64,000 nucleotides of DNA, from contig NZ_BNJF01000003.1 in the NCBI RefSeq assembly GCF_016587355.1, forward strand, positions 992,001 to 1,056,000. Reading direction: 5' to 3'. Position numbers and translations under genes: made by a program. The notes below the pieces were generated by a model. That model was not told where the DNA came from. It made no database searches and was given only the letters and a program-made list of their open reading frames with translations. Position 1 is the first letter of the stretch. The number at the start of each line of letters is the position of its first letter. Below, in pieces: positions 25,066-34,726 of the stretch. The DNA comes from Ktedonospora formicarum (GTDB lineage Bacteria > Chloroflexota > Ktedonobacteria > Ktedonobacterales > Ktedonobacteraceae).

Positions 25066-25962
25066 ATGGATGAACACAACTGGTTGGTTGAGCGCTTCGA
25101 GATTGAGCGTCCCCAACTGCAAGCAATAGCCTATCGGATGCTCGGCTCCCTTCCCGAGGCGGAGGACGCCGTACAGGAATCCTGGCTTCACCTCATCCGC
25201 GCGGATCGAAGCTCTATCAAGAACCCAGGTGCATGGCTGACAAGGACGGTCTCACGGATTTGCCTTGATATGCTGCGCACGCGCAAAGTGCGGAGCGAGC
25301 AGCCCCTGGAAGCGTCCGCGCCCGAGTTCATCACCACAGAAGCTGGCGGGATTGACCCTGAGGAAGAAGCCGAGTTGGCAGACTCGATTGGCCTTGCGCT
25401 GCTGGTAGTCCTGGACAGGCTTTCTCCAGCCGAGCGCCTCGCCTTTGTGCTCCATGACCTCTTCGCCATTCCTTTCGACGAGATCGCGCTCATGCTGGAG
25501 CGCTCAGAAACGGCGACCAGACAACTCGCCAGCCGAGCCCGCCGCAGGGTGCGGGGAGAGCCAACAGCTTCGGACGTGGATTTCATCCGAAGCCGCGAAG
25601 TGGTTTCGGCCTTCCTTGCCGCCTCGCGCGAGGGGTCCTTCGACGCGCTGCTGTCAGTGCTCGATCCAGATGTCATGATCCGAACCGACAGCGTAGCTGT
25701 GTCCAGAGGCGCGGCAAAGGAGATCAGTGGTGCGCAGGCTGTCGCCAGGGCATTCAAGCGTCTCCTGGAACGCACTCAATTCGCACAACTGGTACTTGTG
25801 GATGGAGCAGTAGGAATCGTTATAGCCGACCCTGTGGACCCGCGTGGATGGTTTCTATTCCTCCTACGTCTCACTATCAGAGATGGCAAGATCATTACCA
25901 TCGATATGGTCGCCGATCCCGCGCGCCTGCACCAGTTGCGTCTGACGGTACTTCCTGACTGA
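25066..25962 (+). CDS. sigJ: SigJ/ECF41-like sigma factor
   Basis: 298 residues. sigma2 (RPQLQAIAYRMLGSLPEAEDAVQESWL) and sigma4 (ERLAFVLHDLFAIPFDEIALMLERSETATRQLASRARRRV) are followed by a SnoaL-like C-terminal domain. Compared with the protein at 12298, the WLPEP linker is absent (LEASAPEF instead) and NPDKL is DPARL, so it is a divergent ECF41-type member. The exact TGTCACA-N16-CGTC promoters on both sides of it support the assignment. GGAAGAGAATGA precedes the ATG. Confidence 0.92.
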   Translation: MDEHNWLVERFEIERPQLQAIAYRMLGSLPEAEDAVQESWLHLIRADRSSIKNPGAWLTRTVSRICLDMLRTRKVRSEQPLEASAPEFITTEAGGIDPEEEAELADSIGLALLVVLDRLSPAERLAFVLHDLFAIPFDEIALMLERSETATRQLASRARRRVRGEPTASDVDFIRSREVVSAFLAASREGSFDALLSVLDPDVMIRTDSVAVSRGAAKEISGAQAVARAFKRLLERTQFAQLVLVDGAVGIVIADPVDPRGWFLFLLRLTIRDGKIITIDMVADPARLHQLRLTVLPD

Positions 25963-26176
25963 CGAGATGCCCTCCGCTACATGCCCTTGTTCGGCAGTCA
26001 AGCCCGCTCACGTAACAATCAAAACGTCATTTTCTCCAGGTGAGCGAAGAGACCGCCTCCCCCTGCATCGGGGGTAACAAATTGAAGGAAAGCTGTCACA
26101 ATTTCTTTTAGAGCGTAATTGATGATGGGAACAACGGCGGGGCATAGGTGAAGAAGGCGTTTAGGCGAAAGAGGTG
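25963..26176. other. Intergenic, no gene seen
   Basis: Between the sigma gene and the terminator of the small gene at 26284. A weak CCCCC/GGGGG hairpin near 26057-26073 could terminate the sigma gene. Nothing else is supported. Confidence 0.4.
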
Positions 26177-26219
26177 CAACACCGGGAACCACACGAGTGA
26201 TCGTGGGTTCCCGGTGTTG
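26177..26219 (-). terminator. Strong terminator of the gene at 26284
   Basis: CAACACCGGGAACC (26177-26190) pairs perfectly with GGTTCCCGGTGTTG (26206-26219). Confidence 0.75.
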
Positions 26220-26283
26220 GGCGAGCACAGCGATGTCAGCGCGTCAGACACACAGGCGCTGCATCACCTCAGGACGCATCACC

Positions 26284-26436
26284 TCAGGCGTCGTCGGAGG
26301 TGTCGACGCCTTCCGTACTGGTCAGGTCGGTGCCTGTCAGCGCGGCCGGGTCCACCGGAGCGGGGGCCGGTCGCTGACTGGACTTCGCCTCTTGGTGTGC
26401 GCGCGTGAGTGCATCGAGCTGGGGATCGTTTTCCAT
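26284..26436 (-). CDS. Small acidic orphan protein
   Basis: A 50-residue, acidic, Pro/Ala/Thr-rich protein starting MENDPQLDALTRAHQEA and ending in TSDDA. AAAGGCAGG lies just before the ATG at 26436; the longer frame to 26499 has no ribosome site. No Cys, no membrane segment; probably disordered in the C-terminal half. It has its own strong terminator, like the other orphan cassettes in this window. Function unknown. Confidence 0.5.
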   Translation of the reverse strand: MENDPQLDALTRAHQEAKSSQRPAPAPVDPAALTGTDLTSTEGVDTSDDA

Positions 26437-26902
26437 GATCCTGCCTTTCGAGACAGAAGTGGGCAACGTGCTCTCCCACTTGTGACACATATCAAACAAT
26501 CACATGTTCCTCTCAACACACATCTCTCGCCAGAAGCCAGAGGGGCGATCAGAACATGAAGATTGATTCGAGTGCCAGCGAATAAGGTCGGGCTTATTAT
26601 AGACTTTGCATTACTAAAAAAATGTTATCTATTTCACTTTGATTCTGTGAATTAGCTCACACTATCAATAATGCTTTTCGCTGTCCCTAAGGTTCCTGCC
26701 TTGGCGCAAACGCACCTCACTTTGCATAAAGTAGTGGCGCATCCTCCCTACACCAGCGCTCAGAAGACTTTTCATGGTATATATAGGCACAGCGCTTCAG
26801 CCCACACCGTCCTCACCGCCCAATCGATCCGCACTGAGGGGTCTCACAAAGACTAACAAAAAAATCCTTTTTGCTACCTCTGTATCATAGGACAGAGACG
26901 AC
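26437..26902. other. Intergenic, no gene seen
   Basis: About 470 bp between the small orphan gene and the photolyase promoter. The left part would hold the promoter and leader of the minus-strand gene at 26284; no hairpins of note were found. The rest is AT-rich without a supported feature. Confidence 0.4.
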
Positions 26903-26932
26903 TTGTTGAGATTTATTTACCATACTTATAAT
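26903..26932 (+). promoter_or_regulatory. Promoter of the photolyase gene
   Basis: TTGTTG (26903-26908), 18 bp, TATAAT (26927-26932), 16 bp before the start codon; the GAGGAG ribosome site is at about 26934-26939. Confidence 0.55.
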
Positions 26933-26948
26933 AGAGGAGTAATAGCAA

Positions 26949-28553
26949 ATGCCAAAGCAACCCGTCTCCGTCTGGATTCTCGGCGATCAGCTTCTTGAGA
27001 ACCATCCCGCGCTTCAGGCTGCCGAGCGTGAGCATGGTCGCGAGCAGGTACACATCGTTATGATCGAGAGCGACGAGCGTATCCATCAGCTTCCCTACCA
27101 GCGCCAGAAGCTCGTTCTGCTGCTCAGCGCCATGCGCCACTACGCCGACGAGCTACGCTCCTCAGGCTATGAGGTCGATTATATTTGTACCTCAAGCTTT
27201 GCGGATGGCCTGAAGCAGCATCTGAAACAGCGGCACTCTACCCACCTCTATACGATGGCTGCCAGTGAGTATGATGCACGCACCATACAGGAGAAACATC
27301 TTGAGAGTGCCATTGGGGTACCAACCACACTACTCCCCAACTCTCAATTCCTGGTTGAGCAGTTCAATCCACATCCCGAAACTGGCAGCAAGCACTATAT
27401 CATGGAGAACTTCTACCGTCAGATGCGCAAGCACTTCAATGTGCTGATGGATGGGCCCGACGAGCCAGCGGGGGGCAAGTGGAACTATGATGCCATGAAC
27501 CGCGAGCCTTTGCCTAAAAAGCTCGATTTTCCCGAGAAGCCTTCGTATAAACCGGACAAGATCACTAATGAGGTCATCAAACTGGTTGAGGGAATGCGTC
27601 ATGGCGTCGGCAACATCCAAAACTTTGATCTGGCTGTGACGCGTGAAAACGCTAATGATGCCCTGGAACGCTTTGTGAATGAACGCTTGCGCGAGTTTGG
27701 TCCCTATGAGGACGCGATGAGTTCACAGGAGAGCGAGCTTTTTCACTCTCAGCTCTCACTCTACGTCAATATCGGCCTGCTCGATCCAATGGATATGATA
27801 CGTCAGGCTGAGAAGGCGTACAATGACGGCTCAGTACCGCTAAATTCGGCGGAGGGCTTTATCCGCCAGATTCTTGGATGGCGCGAATATATGTACTGGC
27901 AATACTGGCAGCTTATGCCCGATCTCAAAACGACCAATACCTGGGGCGGCAAGCGTGCCATGCCATTGATGTTCTGGAACGGCGAAACCGAGATGAATTG
28001 CGTCAGCCACGTCTCCAAGCGCGTACTCGAAACCGGATACTCCAACCATATCGAGCGCCTGATGATCGTCTGTAACTTCTGCCTGCTCGCTGGCATCCGA
28101 CCCTACGACGTTGCTGAATGGTTTCTTGCTTGCTACTTCGATGCCTATGACTGGGTGGTGCTCCCCAATGTGATTGGTATGGGCTTGAACGCCGATGGTG
28201 GGCGCATCGCGACCAAGCCATACATCTCATCGGCTAACTATATCAACAAGATGAGCAACTATTGTAGCGAATGCCATTACTCGCCAAAAGAGCGCACAGG
28301 TGAGAAAGCCTGTCCCTATAATCTCCTCTATTGGGACTTCCTCGCTCAAAACGAGGAGCTTCTACGCTCAAATCCGCGCCTGGGTCCCAATGTGCTTGGC
28401 TTGCGCAATATCAGCGAGCAGGAGCGCAAGGCCATCCATCAGCAAGCCGTGGCCTTTCTAGATCATCTCAAATACTACGAAGGCAAGGCTAAAGATGAGA
28501 CCCTCCAGCAGTATGCCGAAGTGAAGACCACTTCACGCGCTCGGAAGCGCTAA
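26949..28553 (+). CDS. Iron-sulfur cryptochrome/photolyase family protein
   Basis: 534 residues, the FeS-BCP (PhrB-like, (6-4) photolyase) group. The N-terminal Rossmann domain starts SVWILGDQLL. The C-terminal FAD domain has RQILGWREYMYWQYW, and cysteines around residues 375-380 (CNFCLLAG) and 438-455 (CSECHYSPKERTGEKACPYN) can ligate the 4Fe-4S cluster. These enzymes repair (6-4) photoproducts with light. Its own promoter and terminator make it monocistronic, as expected for a UV or light response gene. Confidence 0.93.
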   Translation: MPKQPVSVWILGDQLLENHPALQAAEREHGREQVHIVMIESDERIHQLPYQRQKLVLLLSAMRHYADELRSSGYEVDYICTSSFADGLKQHLKQRHSTHLYTMAASEYDARTIQEKHLESAIGVPTTLLPNSQFLVEQFNPHPETGSKHYIMENFYRQMRKHFNVLMDGPDEPAGGKWNYDAMNREPLPKKLDFPEKPSYKPDKITNEVIKLVEGMRHGVGNIQNFDLAVTRENANDALERFVNERLREFGPYEDAMSSQESELFHSQLSLYVNIGLLDPMDMIRQAEKAYNDGSVPLNSAEGFIRQILGWREYMYWQYWQLMPDLKTTNTWGGKRAMPLMFWNGETEMNCVSHVSKRVLETGYSNHIERLMIVCNFCLLAGIRPYDVAEWFLACYFDAYDWVVLPNVIGMGLNADGGRIATKPYISSANYINKMSNYCSECHYSPKERTGEKACPYNLLYWDFLAQNEELLRSNPRLGPNVLGLRNISEQERKAIHQQAVAFLDHLKYYEGKAKDETLQQYAEVKTTSRARKR

Positions 28554-28565
28554 CTTATCCAAAAA

Positions 28566-28612
28566 GAAGCGTTCTCCTACCATTCACAATGTGGTAGGAG
28601 AGCGCTTCTTTT
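28566..28612 (+). terminator. Rho-independent terminator of the photolyase gene
   Basis: GAAGCG-TCTCCTACCA pairs with TGGTAGGAGAGCGCTTC and is followed by TTTT; it also faces the convergent CsbD gene. Confidence 0.85.
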
Positions 28613-28630
28613 GTAATTCGGAAAGGATGG

Positions 28631-28915
28631 CTACTCGTTATAATCATCTTTCATCTTGCGCTCTTCGTGGCGCATTCTGGCCTCATCGGCGCGTCCTCTG
28701 GCCTCATCAACCTTGTGATCAATCGCCTGCTCGGCATTGCCAGCCGTCGAACGTAGCGTACCGCCTGCCTGCTTGGCCTTACCTTTGGCCTCAAGCTCTG
28801 TATTGCCAGTCATCTCGCCGACCTTGCTCTGGACCTTCCCAACGGCCTGATCGACTTTCCCTTTTAAGGTATCTTCTTTCCCTTTCGTACCAAGATCTTT
28901 ATGCTCTTCGTTCAT
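28631..28915 (-). CDS. CsbD family stress protein
   Basis: 94 residues, charged and helical, with CsbD-type repeats KGKVDQAVGKVQSKVGEMTGN and KGKAKQAGGTLRSTAGNAEQ. CsbD proteins are general-stress proteins of unknown mechanism. ATG 28915 has AAAGGAG upstream. The C-terminal half is a longer amphipathic helix than in E. coli or Bacillus CsbD, recalling LEA-like proteins. Confidence 0.9.
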   Translation of the reverse strand: MNEEHKDLGTKGKEDTLKGKVDQAVGKVQSKVGEMTGNTELEAKGKAKQAGGTLRSTAGNAEQAIDHKVDEARGRADEARMRHEERKMKDDYNE

Positions 28916-29179
28916 AAGTATTCTCCTTTGAAATTCATCCTTAACCAATCACACAGCAAGCATATGCAAAAGCGCTAATGAAGTTTTTCTCTCTTATCGC
29001 TCAGATAGTTACTGCTTGCTGGTTGGATAAAGAACTTGTACATCTTACTCGAAAGCTTTACTACCCCATACACTCATCAAAGCGCCAAAAAGTTACAGAG
29101 GTCAATGGGGAATGGCTGCATTGTTGGGGAGGGACGACGCAAACTGAAGTTCTGCGCCTACGTGGAAAAATTGAGTAAT
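28916..29179. other. Intergenic, no gene seen
   Basis: Promoter region of the csbD-type gene plus spacer. No gene with a ribosome site was found on either strand. Confidence 0.4.
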
Positions 29180-29216
29180 GACCCGGCGTTATCCACTTCC
29201 GGCTATGCGCCGGGTC
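29180..29216 (-). terminator. Terminator of the murB gene
   Basis: GACCCGGCG (29180-29188) and CGCCGGGTC (29208-29216) pair perfectly, 12 bp past the murB stop. Confidence 0.65.
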
Positions 29217-29227
29217 CTTGTTGTAAC

Positions 29228-30250
29228 TCACGCGAAGGCGAGAAGCTCGACGTCGAGGGGAAGATCGATGCCAGTGCGGATGAGAATCTCTCTGTGAAGC
29301 AGTTCAATGAGATTAAGAGCATCGCGGGCAGTAGCTCCACCTAAATTGCGGATGGCGTTGAGTTTGCCGGGCGCGACCTGGGCCTGACCGCAGCGAGCCT
29401 CTTGTAATCCGACATTCTCGATAAGCTCATGGACTCGGTAGTCGGGGACATCGATGAAGATTGAATCTGTCTGGAACTGCTCTGTTATAGTTGGCATATG
29501 TGACTGGCGGAAGCGCTGAATAGTCTCACGCAAAGCATCAATGTCGACACGACGGACTCGGAGTCCCAGGGCTACGACGACCTCAGGAGGCTCAATCAGG
29601 GCGCGCGGGATGCAGACCGCGCGCCCTCGCTGGTCAAAGGTCACAAGACGATGCGAGCGCATGCGGCAGGTGCGATAGCTAAAATCGATCTCGTCGTGTG
29701 TGTAACGTACCATCAATGGCGGTGAGAGGCTATCCTCATCTCCACTGTTCGCGCCACGCGCATCCAAAATGTCGACCCACTCGACGACGGTCCCAAGTTC
29801 GCGGTTATGCGCGCCAGTATTGGTAACCAGCGCGCCACCAAGTGAGCCAGGGATTCCCAGACCAAATTCAATGCCACCCCAACCCTCGCTCGCTATCTCT
29901 TCTACGAGATGTCGCCAGCGCGTGCCAGAGTCTACGTCCAGCAGGGCGGTATCATGCGAATCCCGTTCAATGGTGTGTGAATTGAGCGTGACGTGTCCAA
30001 CTATGCCACGCACTCCTTCATCAGGATAGATAGTGTTCGTTCCATTGCCAACAAGCAACAACTGAAAGTGATGCTCAGCACAGAGATGGACCAGATGTAT
30101 GAGTTCCGCGCGTGTGCGTAAGGGTAGCCAGAGATCTGCTGGCCCACCGATACCAATCGCGCAGTGAAGAGAGAGCGGTTCATTTCGTCTCAGAGCGCCT
30201 GGGAAGCACGCTGAGAGGACGGAGTATGCCGTATCAATAGGAAAGTTCAT
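29228..30250 (-). CDS. murB: UDP-N-acetylenolpyruvoylglucosamine reductase
   Basis: FAD enzyme that reduces enolpyruvyl-UDP-GlcNAc to UDP-MurNAc for peptidoglycan. 340 residues. The FAD-binding stretches LLLVGNGTNTIYPDEGVRG and GIPGSLGGALVTNTGAHNRELG are present, and YRTCRMR supplies the active-site Arg. The Ser proton-donor motif, normally GSxFKNP, reads DSIFIDVP, and the C-terminal Glu is in LDVELLAF. AAGGAG precedes the ATG. The divergent motif could mark a paralogue. Confidence 0.9.
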   Translation of the reverse strand: MNFPIDTAYSVLSACFPGALRRNEPLSLHCAIGIGGPADLWLPLRTRAELIHLVHLCAEHHFQLLLVGNGTNTIYPDEGVRGIVGHVTLNSHTIERDSHDTALLDVDSGTRWRHLVEEIASEGWGGIEFGLGIPGSLGGALVTNTGAHNRELGTVVEWVDILDARGANSGDEDSLSPPLMVRYTHDEIDFSYRTCRMRSHRLVTFDQRGRAVCIPRALIEPPEVVVALGLRVRRVDIDALRETIQRFRQSHMPTITEQFQTDSIFIDVPDYRVHELIENVGLQEARCGQAQVAPGKLNAIRNLGGATARDALNLIELLHREILIRTGIDLPLDVELLAFA

Positions 30251-30366
30251 CGCAAACTCCTTGCCTGCCAGAAACCTCAGCCAATGTTCGCGCTACTATA
30301 TCCACGCACAGGAGTGCCTGGATACATCATACTCTCCTATGTGATACTGTGCTGGAAGTAGGGAAG

Positions 30367-30505
30367 GCCGCTGCTAAAGCGACGCGGCTACATATAATGG
30401 TAGAATTCCTTTTAACGAGAGGGATTCGCGGCGTTCCACCCCACAATACCCTATAATCACCACAGCTAACAACCCATATGTTGCCGCGTCGCTTTAGCAG
30501 CGGCC
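30367..30505. repeat. Inverted pair of REP-like repeats
   Basis: A 28-bp element (30367-30394, GCCGCTGCTAAAGCGACGCGGC then TACATA) occurs again in inverted orientation at about 30477-30505, enclosing 80 bp. Further copies lie at 38569-38596 and 62136-62163. The pair resembles bacterial BIME units. Confidence 0.7.
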
Positions 30506-31518
30506 TCACTCTATGAGCATATCAGCAACCAGGCGGCGAGGGGTAGCGGGAGCAAGAGAACCATAACCCAGGCGGAGTACAGCCTGGGGATAGTCGCTCC
30601 GTTGGAGCGTCGCACGCAGCCTGGAGCGGATAAAGGGAATCGCGATAGGCTGATTGAGAAATGAGCATTGCACCCCCTCCGCGCAGGAGCGTAGTAGCAC
30701 ACGCTCTACCGCCTGACCAGCAATAAACCAGTCAACTGGAGTGTCGCCAAAGGTTCCCATCACCGTGAAGAGAGACGCGCCAAGCACCAGATTCTCCTCT
30801 TCATCCTGCCTGGATGGCTCGTAGGTACGTGTGGCTCGCATTCTATCCTCTTCGGGGAAGTATGCGCAGGCAGGCCATCGCGCTCGCCAGCATAGTGCGC
30901 CCGTGTCCAGCGGTTTAGTTCCATACGAAAACTATCGCTGGCCCATAGACGCCCTTCAGCCTCCATGATAAGATTCGCGATCTCGCGCCTCTTCTCCTTT
31001 TTGCGTACAACTGAAAGCCAGGCCCCCTCATTGCCTGCCGCCGAAATCAGGGAGGCAACCAGATTTAAAGGGATCTCCTTGTTAGTGAACTGCTGGCGAT
31101 TGGAGCGGCGCTGGGGAATGGCACGGAAGAGTTGCTTCTCCTCCCAGGCTGTCTCACACTCTGTAAGCATGACTGTCAGGCGCGCCGCCAGGGTCGGGTG
31201 ATCGGGTTCGGGCAAGACTTCCAATAACTCTTGCATACCAAAATAATGCATTGCCAGGCGCAGATTGAAGCAGGCCGCACCGCAACTGATCCAGAGCGCT
31301 CTCTGGTCAGGATCGATTGCTGGCAAGGCCCGGGAAGGGTCCAGATGAATTTCGAGGCTCTGCCTCGTTACACGAAAACGCCAGGGTTGCGTATTATGCT
31401 CCGAGGGTGCGAGCACTGCGTAGCGAACCAGGAAGCGCAGTTGCTCGGCGATAGAGGCGCCACGTGGGAAAGCCCCCAGGTCCGCGTCCAGGGGATGGAG
31501 GCCATGAATCTCTTCCAT
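30506..31518 (-). pseudogene. Acg-type nitroreductase family protein, frameshifted
   Basis: An Acg-like (Rv3127/Rv2032 type) FMN nitroreductase-fold protein. The N-terminal part has YAVLAPSEHNTQPWRF, the family's FMN-proximal motif. The frame is lost at the run of four G (30854-30857, + strand); one more base joins it to a second frame with DWFIAGQAVERVLLRS and RSRLRATLQRSDYPQAVLRLGYG, the family's C-terminal signature. The restored length is 337 residues, normal for the family. Likely a sequencing error. The gene sits between murB and phosphoketolase, with no clear operon partner. Confidence 0.85.
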
Positions 31519-32077
31519 GCGTGTGCCACCTTTCCAACAATCTCTTACAGCAACAATCGAACAACTTGAGCCACTTTCATCAAACGCCGTGAGCCACTTC
31601 TTTCAGATATTGGCGTTGCGCTTTTTCCAACGCTGTGAGCCACTTCAGAGGTTGTAACTTGGCAAACCTGAACATTTAAAACAGGATTTATTATGCCGTT
31701 ATCAATAATACGTATTTAACCGTATTAGCATCAAAGAGTATAAAGTAATTTCTTTTAACTATACTTATACCACAATTCATTAGTAAGTCAATAGGCCATG
31801 TTCTTTTATATTCAAAACAATTGCACGAACAATTGTATACATTGCATCCATATTTGTTTTGCATATCGAATTTTGTTGTGATTACTTTTTATGCCGTAAA
31901 TACTGAATGCCCGTTATAGGGCTTCCAATGAGCTTCAAGGCTCAACAGTACAAGCTCACCCGTATTAAATACGTACAGAGCTTGGGCTTCGCTTTCAGGT
32001 GAGACATTATGGTACCTCTTAAACGTGTATAATCAGTAGCAGGAAGAGTCGAGTGATTTCGTTGTAAGGAGAGTGTA
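31519..32077. other. AT-rich intergenic region and xfp leader
   Basis: No gene. TGAGCCACTT occurs three times in direct orientation (31567, 31590, 31636). Further on are a GCCC/GGGC hairpin near 31910 and an AAGCTC/GAGCTT hairpin near 31950-31983. A TATAAT at 32028-32033 is the likely -10 for the phosphoketolase gene, which starts 45 bp later. Confidence 0.5.
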
Positions 32078-34452
32078 ATGGCTCAAAAAGTCACCTCTAC
32101 GGGAACACGTCAGTCTCAGCTAGAACTAATGGATCGTTATTGGGACGCGGCAAATTACCTGACAATAGGGCAGATTTATCTACAAGAGAATCCTTTGTTG
32201 CGCGAGCCGCTGCGTCCAGAACATATTAAGCCGCGCCTACTGGGGCACTGGGGAACCTCACCCGGACTGAGCTTTATCTATGTGCATGCAAATCGCTTGA
32301 TTAAGGAGCGCGACGTCAATGCTATCTATCTCGCGGGACCTGGACATGGGGGACCCGCGCTCTTAGCGAATGTCTACCTTGAGGGTACCTATTCCGAGAT
32401 CTATCCGCAGGTTTCGCAGGATAGCGAAGGGATGCGGCGTCTCTTCCGCCAGTTCTCAACTCCGGGTGGCGTCCCCAGTCATGTGAGCGTACCAACACCC
32501 GGCTCCATTCATGAGGGCGGCGAGCTTGGCTATGTGCTATCTCATGCCTTTGGCGCTGTCTTTGATAATCCTGACCTGCTCGCGATAGCTGTCGTGGGCG
32601 ATGGCGAAGCCGAGACCGCTCCGCTTGAGGGAGCCTGGAAGAGTATCAAGTTCCTCAATGCCGCGCGCGATGGCGCGGTCCTGCCAATCCTACACCTCAA
32701 CGGTTACAAAATTTCGGGTCCTACCGTCCTGGGTCGCGAGCGGGATGAACAGATCCGCAACCAGATTACGGGCTATGGCTATGATGTCCACTTTCTAGAA
32801 GGCAACGATCCAATGCAGATGCATCAGGCCTTCGCCGATCTGCTCGATACCTGCCATGATAAAATCCGCTCATATCAGGAGCAGGCACGCTCAGGCGGTA
32901 CCGCGACGGTGCCCCCATGGCCCGCGATCATTCTGCGCACGCCCAAGGGGTGGACAGGCCCCAAAGTGGTTGATGGTAAGCGCATCGAGGGGACATACCG
33001 TGCTCATCAGGTACCCGTAGCCGATGTGAAGGGGAACGCCGAGCACCTGCGCATACTGGAAGACTGGATGCGTAGCTATCACCCGGAGAAGCTCTTTGAT
33101 GAACAGGGCAAACTCATATCAGAACTGGCTCAACTGGCCCCGAAGGCGAGCGGCGCATGGGAGCCAATCCTCATGCCAATGGGGGCTATCTACTCAAAGA
33201 CCTGAATCTTCCCCCCTTCGTCGATTACGCCATTGATGTGAAGAAGCCTGCCACCGAGCATCATGAGTCAACGCGTCAGCTAGGCAAGTGGATGCGTGAT
33301 ATCTTCACCAACAATAAGGAGGAGCGCAACTTCCTGCTATTCTGTCCCGACGAGACCAACTCGAACCGCCTGGGGAACATCTTCGAGGTCGAGAACCGCC
33401 GCTTTGTGGAACCGATTATCAGCGATGACGACAATCTCGCGCCCGATGGTCGCGTCATGGAGGTCCTGAGCGAGCATCTCTGTCAGGGCTGGCTAGAAGG
33501 CTATTTGCTGACCGGGCGGCATGGCATCTTCGCGACCTATGAGGCGTTCGCGATGGTGTCGGCCTCAATGACGACGCAGCATACCAAGTGGCTCGAAGAG
33601 GGCGTCAAGCTCCCCTGGCGTCAGGATATCGCCTCGCTCAATATTCTGCTCACCTCGACTTGCTGGCGCAATGACCACAATGGCTTCAGCCATCAGGGTC
33701 CCGGCCTGATCGATACCGTGCTCTCGAAGAAGGGCAATGTCGCGCGCATCTACCTGCCACCTGATGCTAACTGCCTGCTCTCGGTCGGAGACCACTGTCT
33801 GCGCAGTCGCAACTATGTCAACCTGATCGTCATTGATAAGCAACCGCAGTTGCAATGGCTCAACATGCAGGATGCCATCGACCACTGCACGCGCGGCTTC
33901 TCAACATGGCATTGGGCCAGCAATGCTAAAAATGTTGAGCCTGATGTGGTGCTGGCTTGCGCAGGCGACATTCCAACATTGGAGACAGTAGCGGCGGCGT
34001 GGTGGTTGCGCCAGCACATCCCCGAACTAAAAGTGCGCGTCGTCAACGTCGTTGACCTCATGACACTCTATCCGCCCTATCTACACCCACATGGCATGGA
34101 CGAAGCGACCTTCGAGGCGCATTTCACCGCCGATAAGCCGGTTGTCTTCGCCTTCCACGGCTACCCCCGCGCCATTCACGAAATCATCCACGGGCGCGCC
34201 AATGCCCCACGCTTCCATGTGCGCGGCTTCAACGAGGAGGGCACGACCACCACTCCCTTCGATATGGTGGTTCTCAACTCTATGAGTCGTTACCACCTGT
34301 GTATCGAGGCCCTGCGCCGCTCGCCGCGTGTTCGCTCGCTTGCCGCGCCACTCATACAGGAGTGCAACGATCAACTCTCCAAGCACCATGCTTATGTTCG
34401 TAGCCACCTCGAAGATATGCCAGAGATTCGTGATTGGGTCTGGACCGACTAA
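32078..34452 (+). pseudogene. xfp: Phosphoketolase, frameshifted
   Basis: Splits xylulose-5-P (and usually fructose-6-P) with phosphate into acetyl phosphate and an aldose phosphate, using thiamine diphosphate. The TPP-domain motifs AGPGHGGPALLAN, TPGGVPSHVS, GDGEAETAPLEG and ILHLNGYKISGPT are in the first frame. The second holds SHQGPGLIDTVLSKKG and the C-terminal FHGYPRAIHEIIHGR. One more C in the run 33138-33141 gives LAPEGERRMGANPHANGG across the junction and a product of 791 residues, exactly the family size. Probably a sequencing error; otherwise the key glycolytic bypass is lost. Confidence 0.93.
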
Positions 34453-34726
34453 GGGTAAGCATATCGAATGCGTACATCAGAGTCAGGGGTGCCTGAAATT
34501 TCGCGCCATCCCCTGACACTGATGCTATACTATCCCCACTTATACTCACTCATCCATAATAAACAAAAAGGGTGAATACTATACCGCAGATATGAAGGGG
34601 CTGCTATCCGTCTGGTATACTTCTCACATTGAGTGACCATGAGGGAAAAACCACCTGTGAGTGGGCAAGGGCAGCATTCAGTCGAGCCGTAAAATGTGAA
34701 AAGAGAGCAGGAGACAAGAAGGTGTG

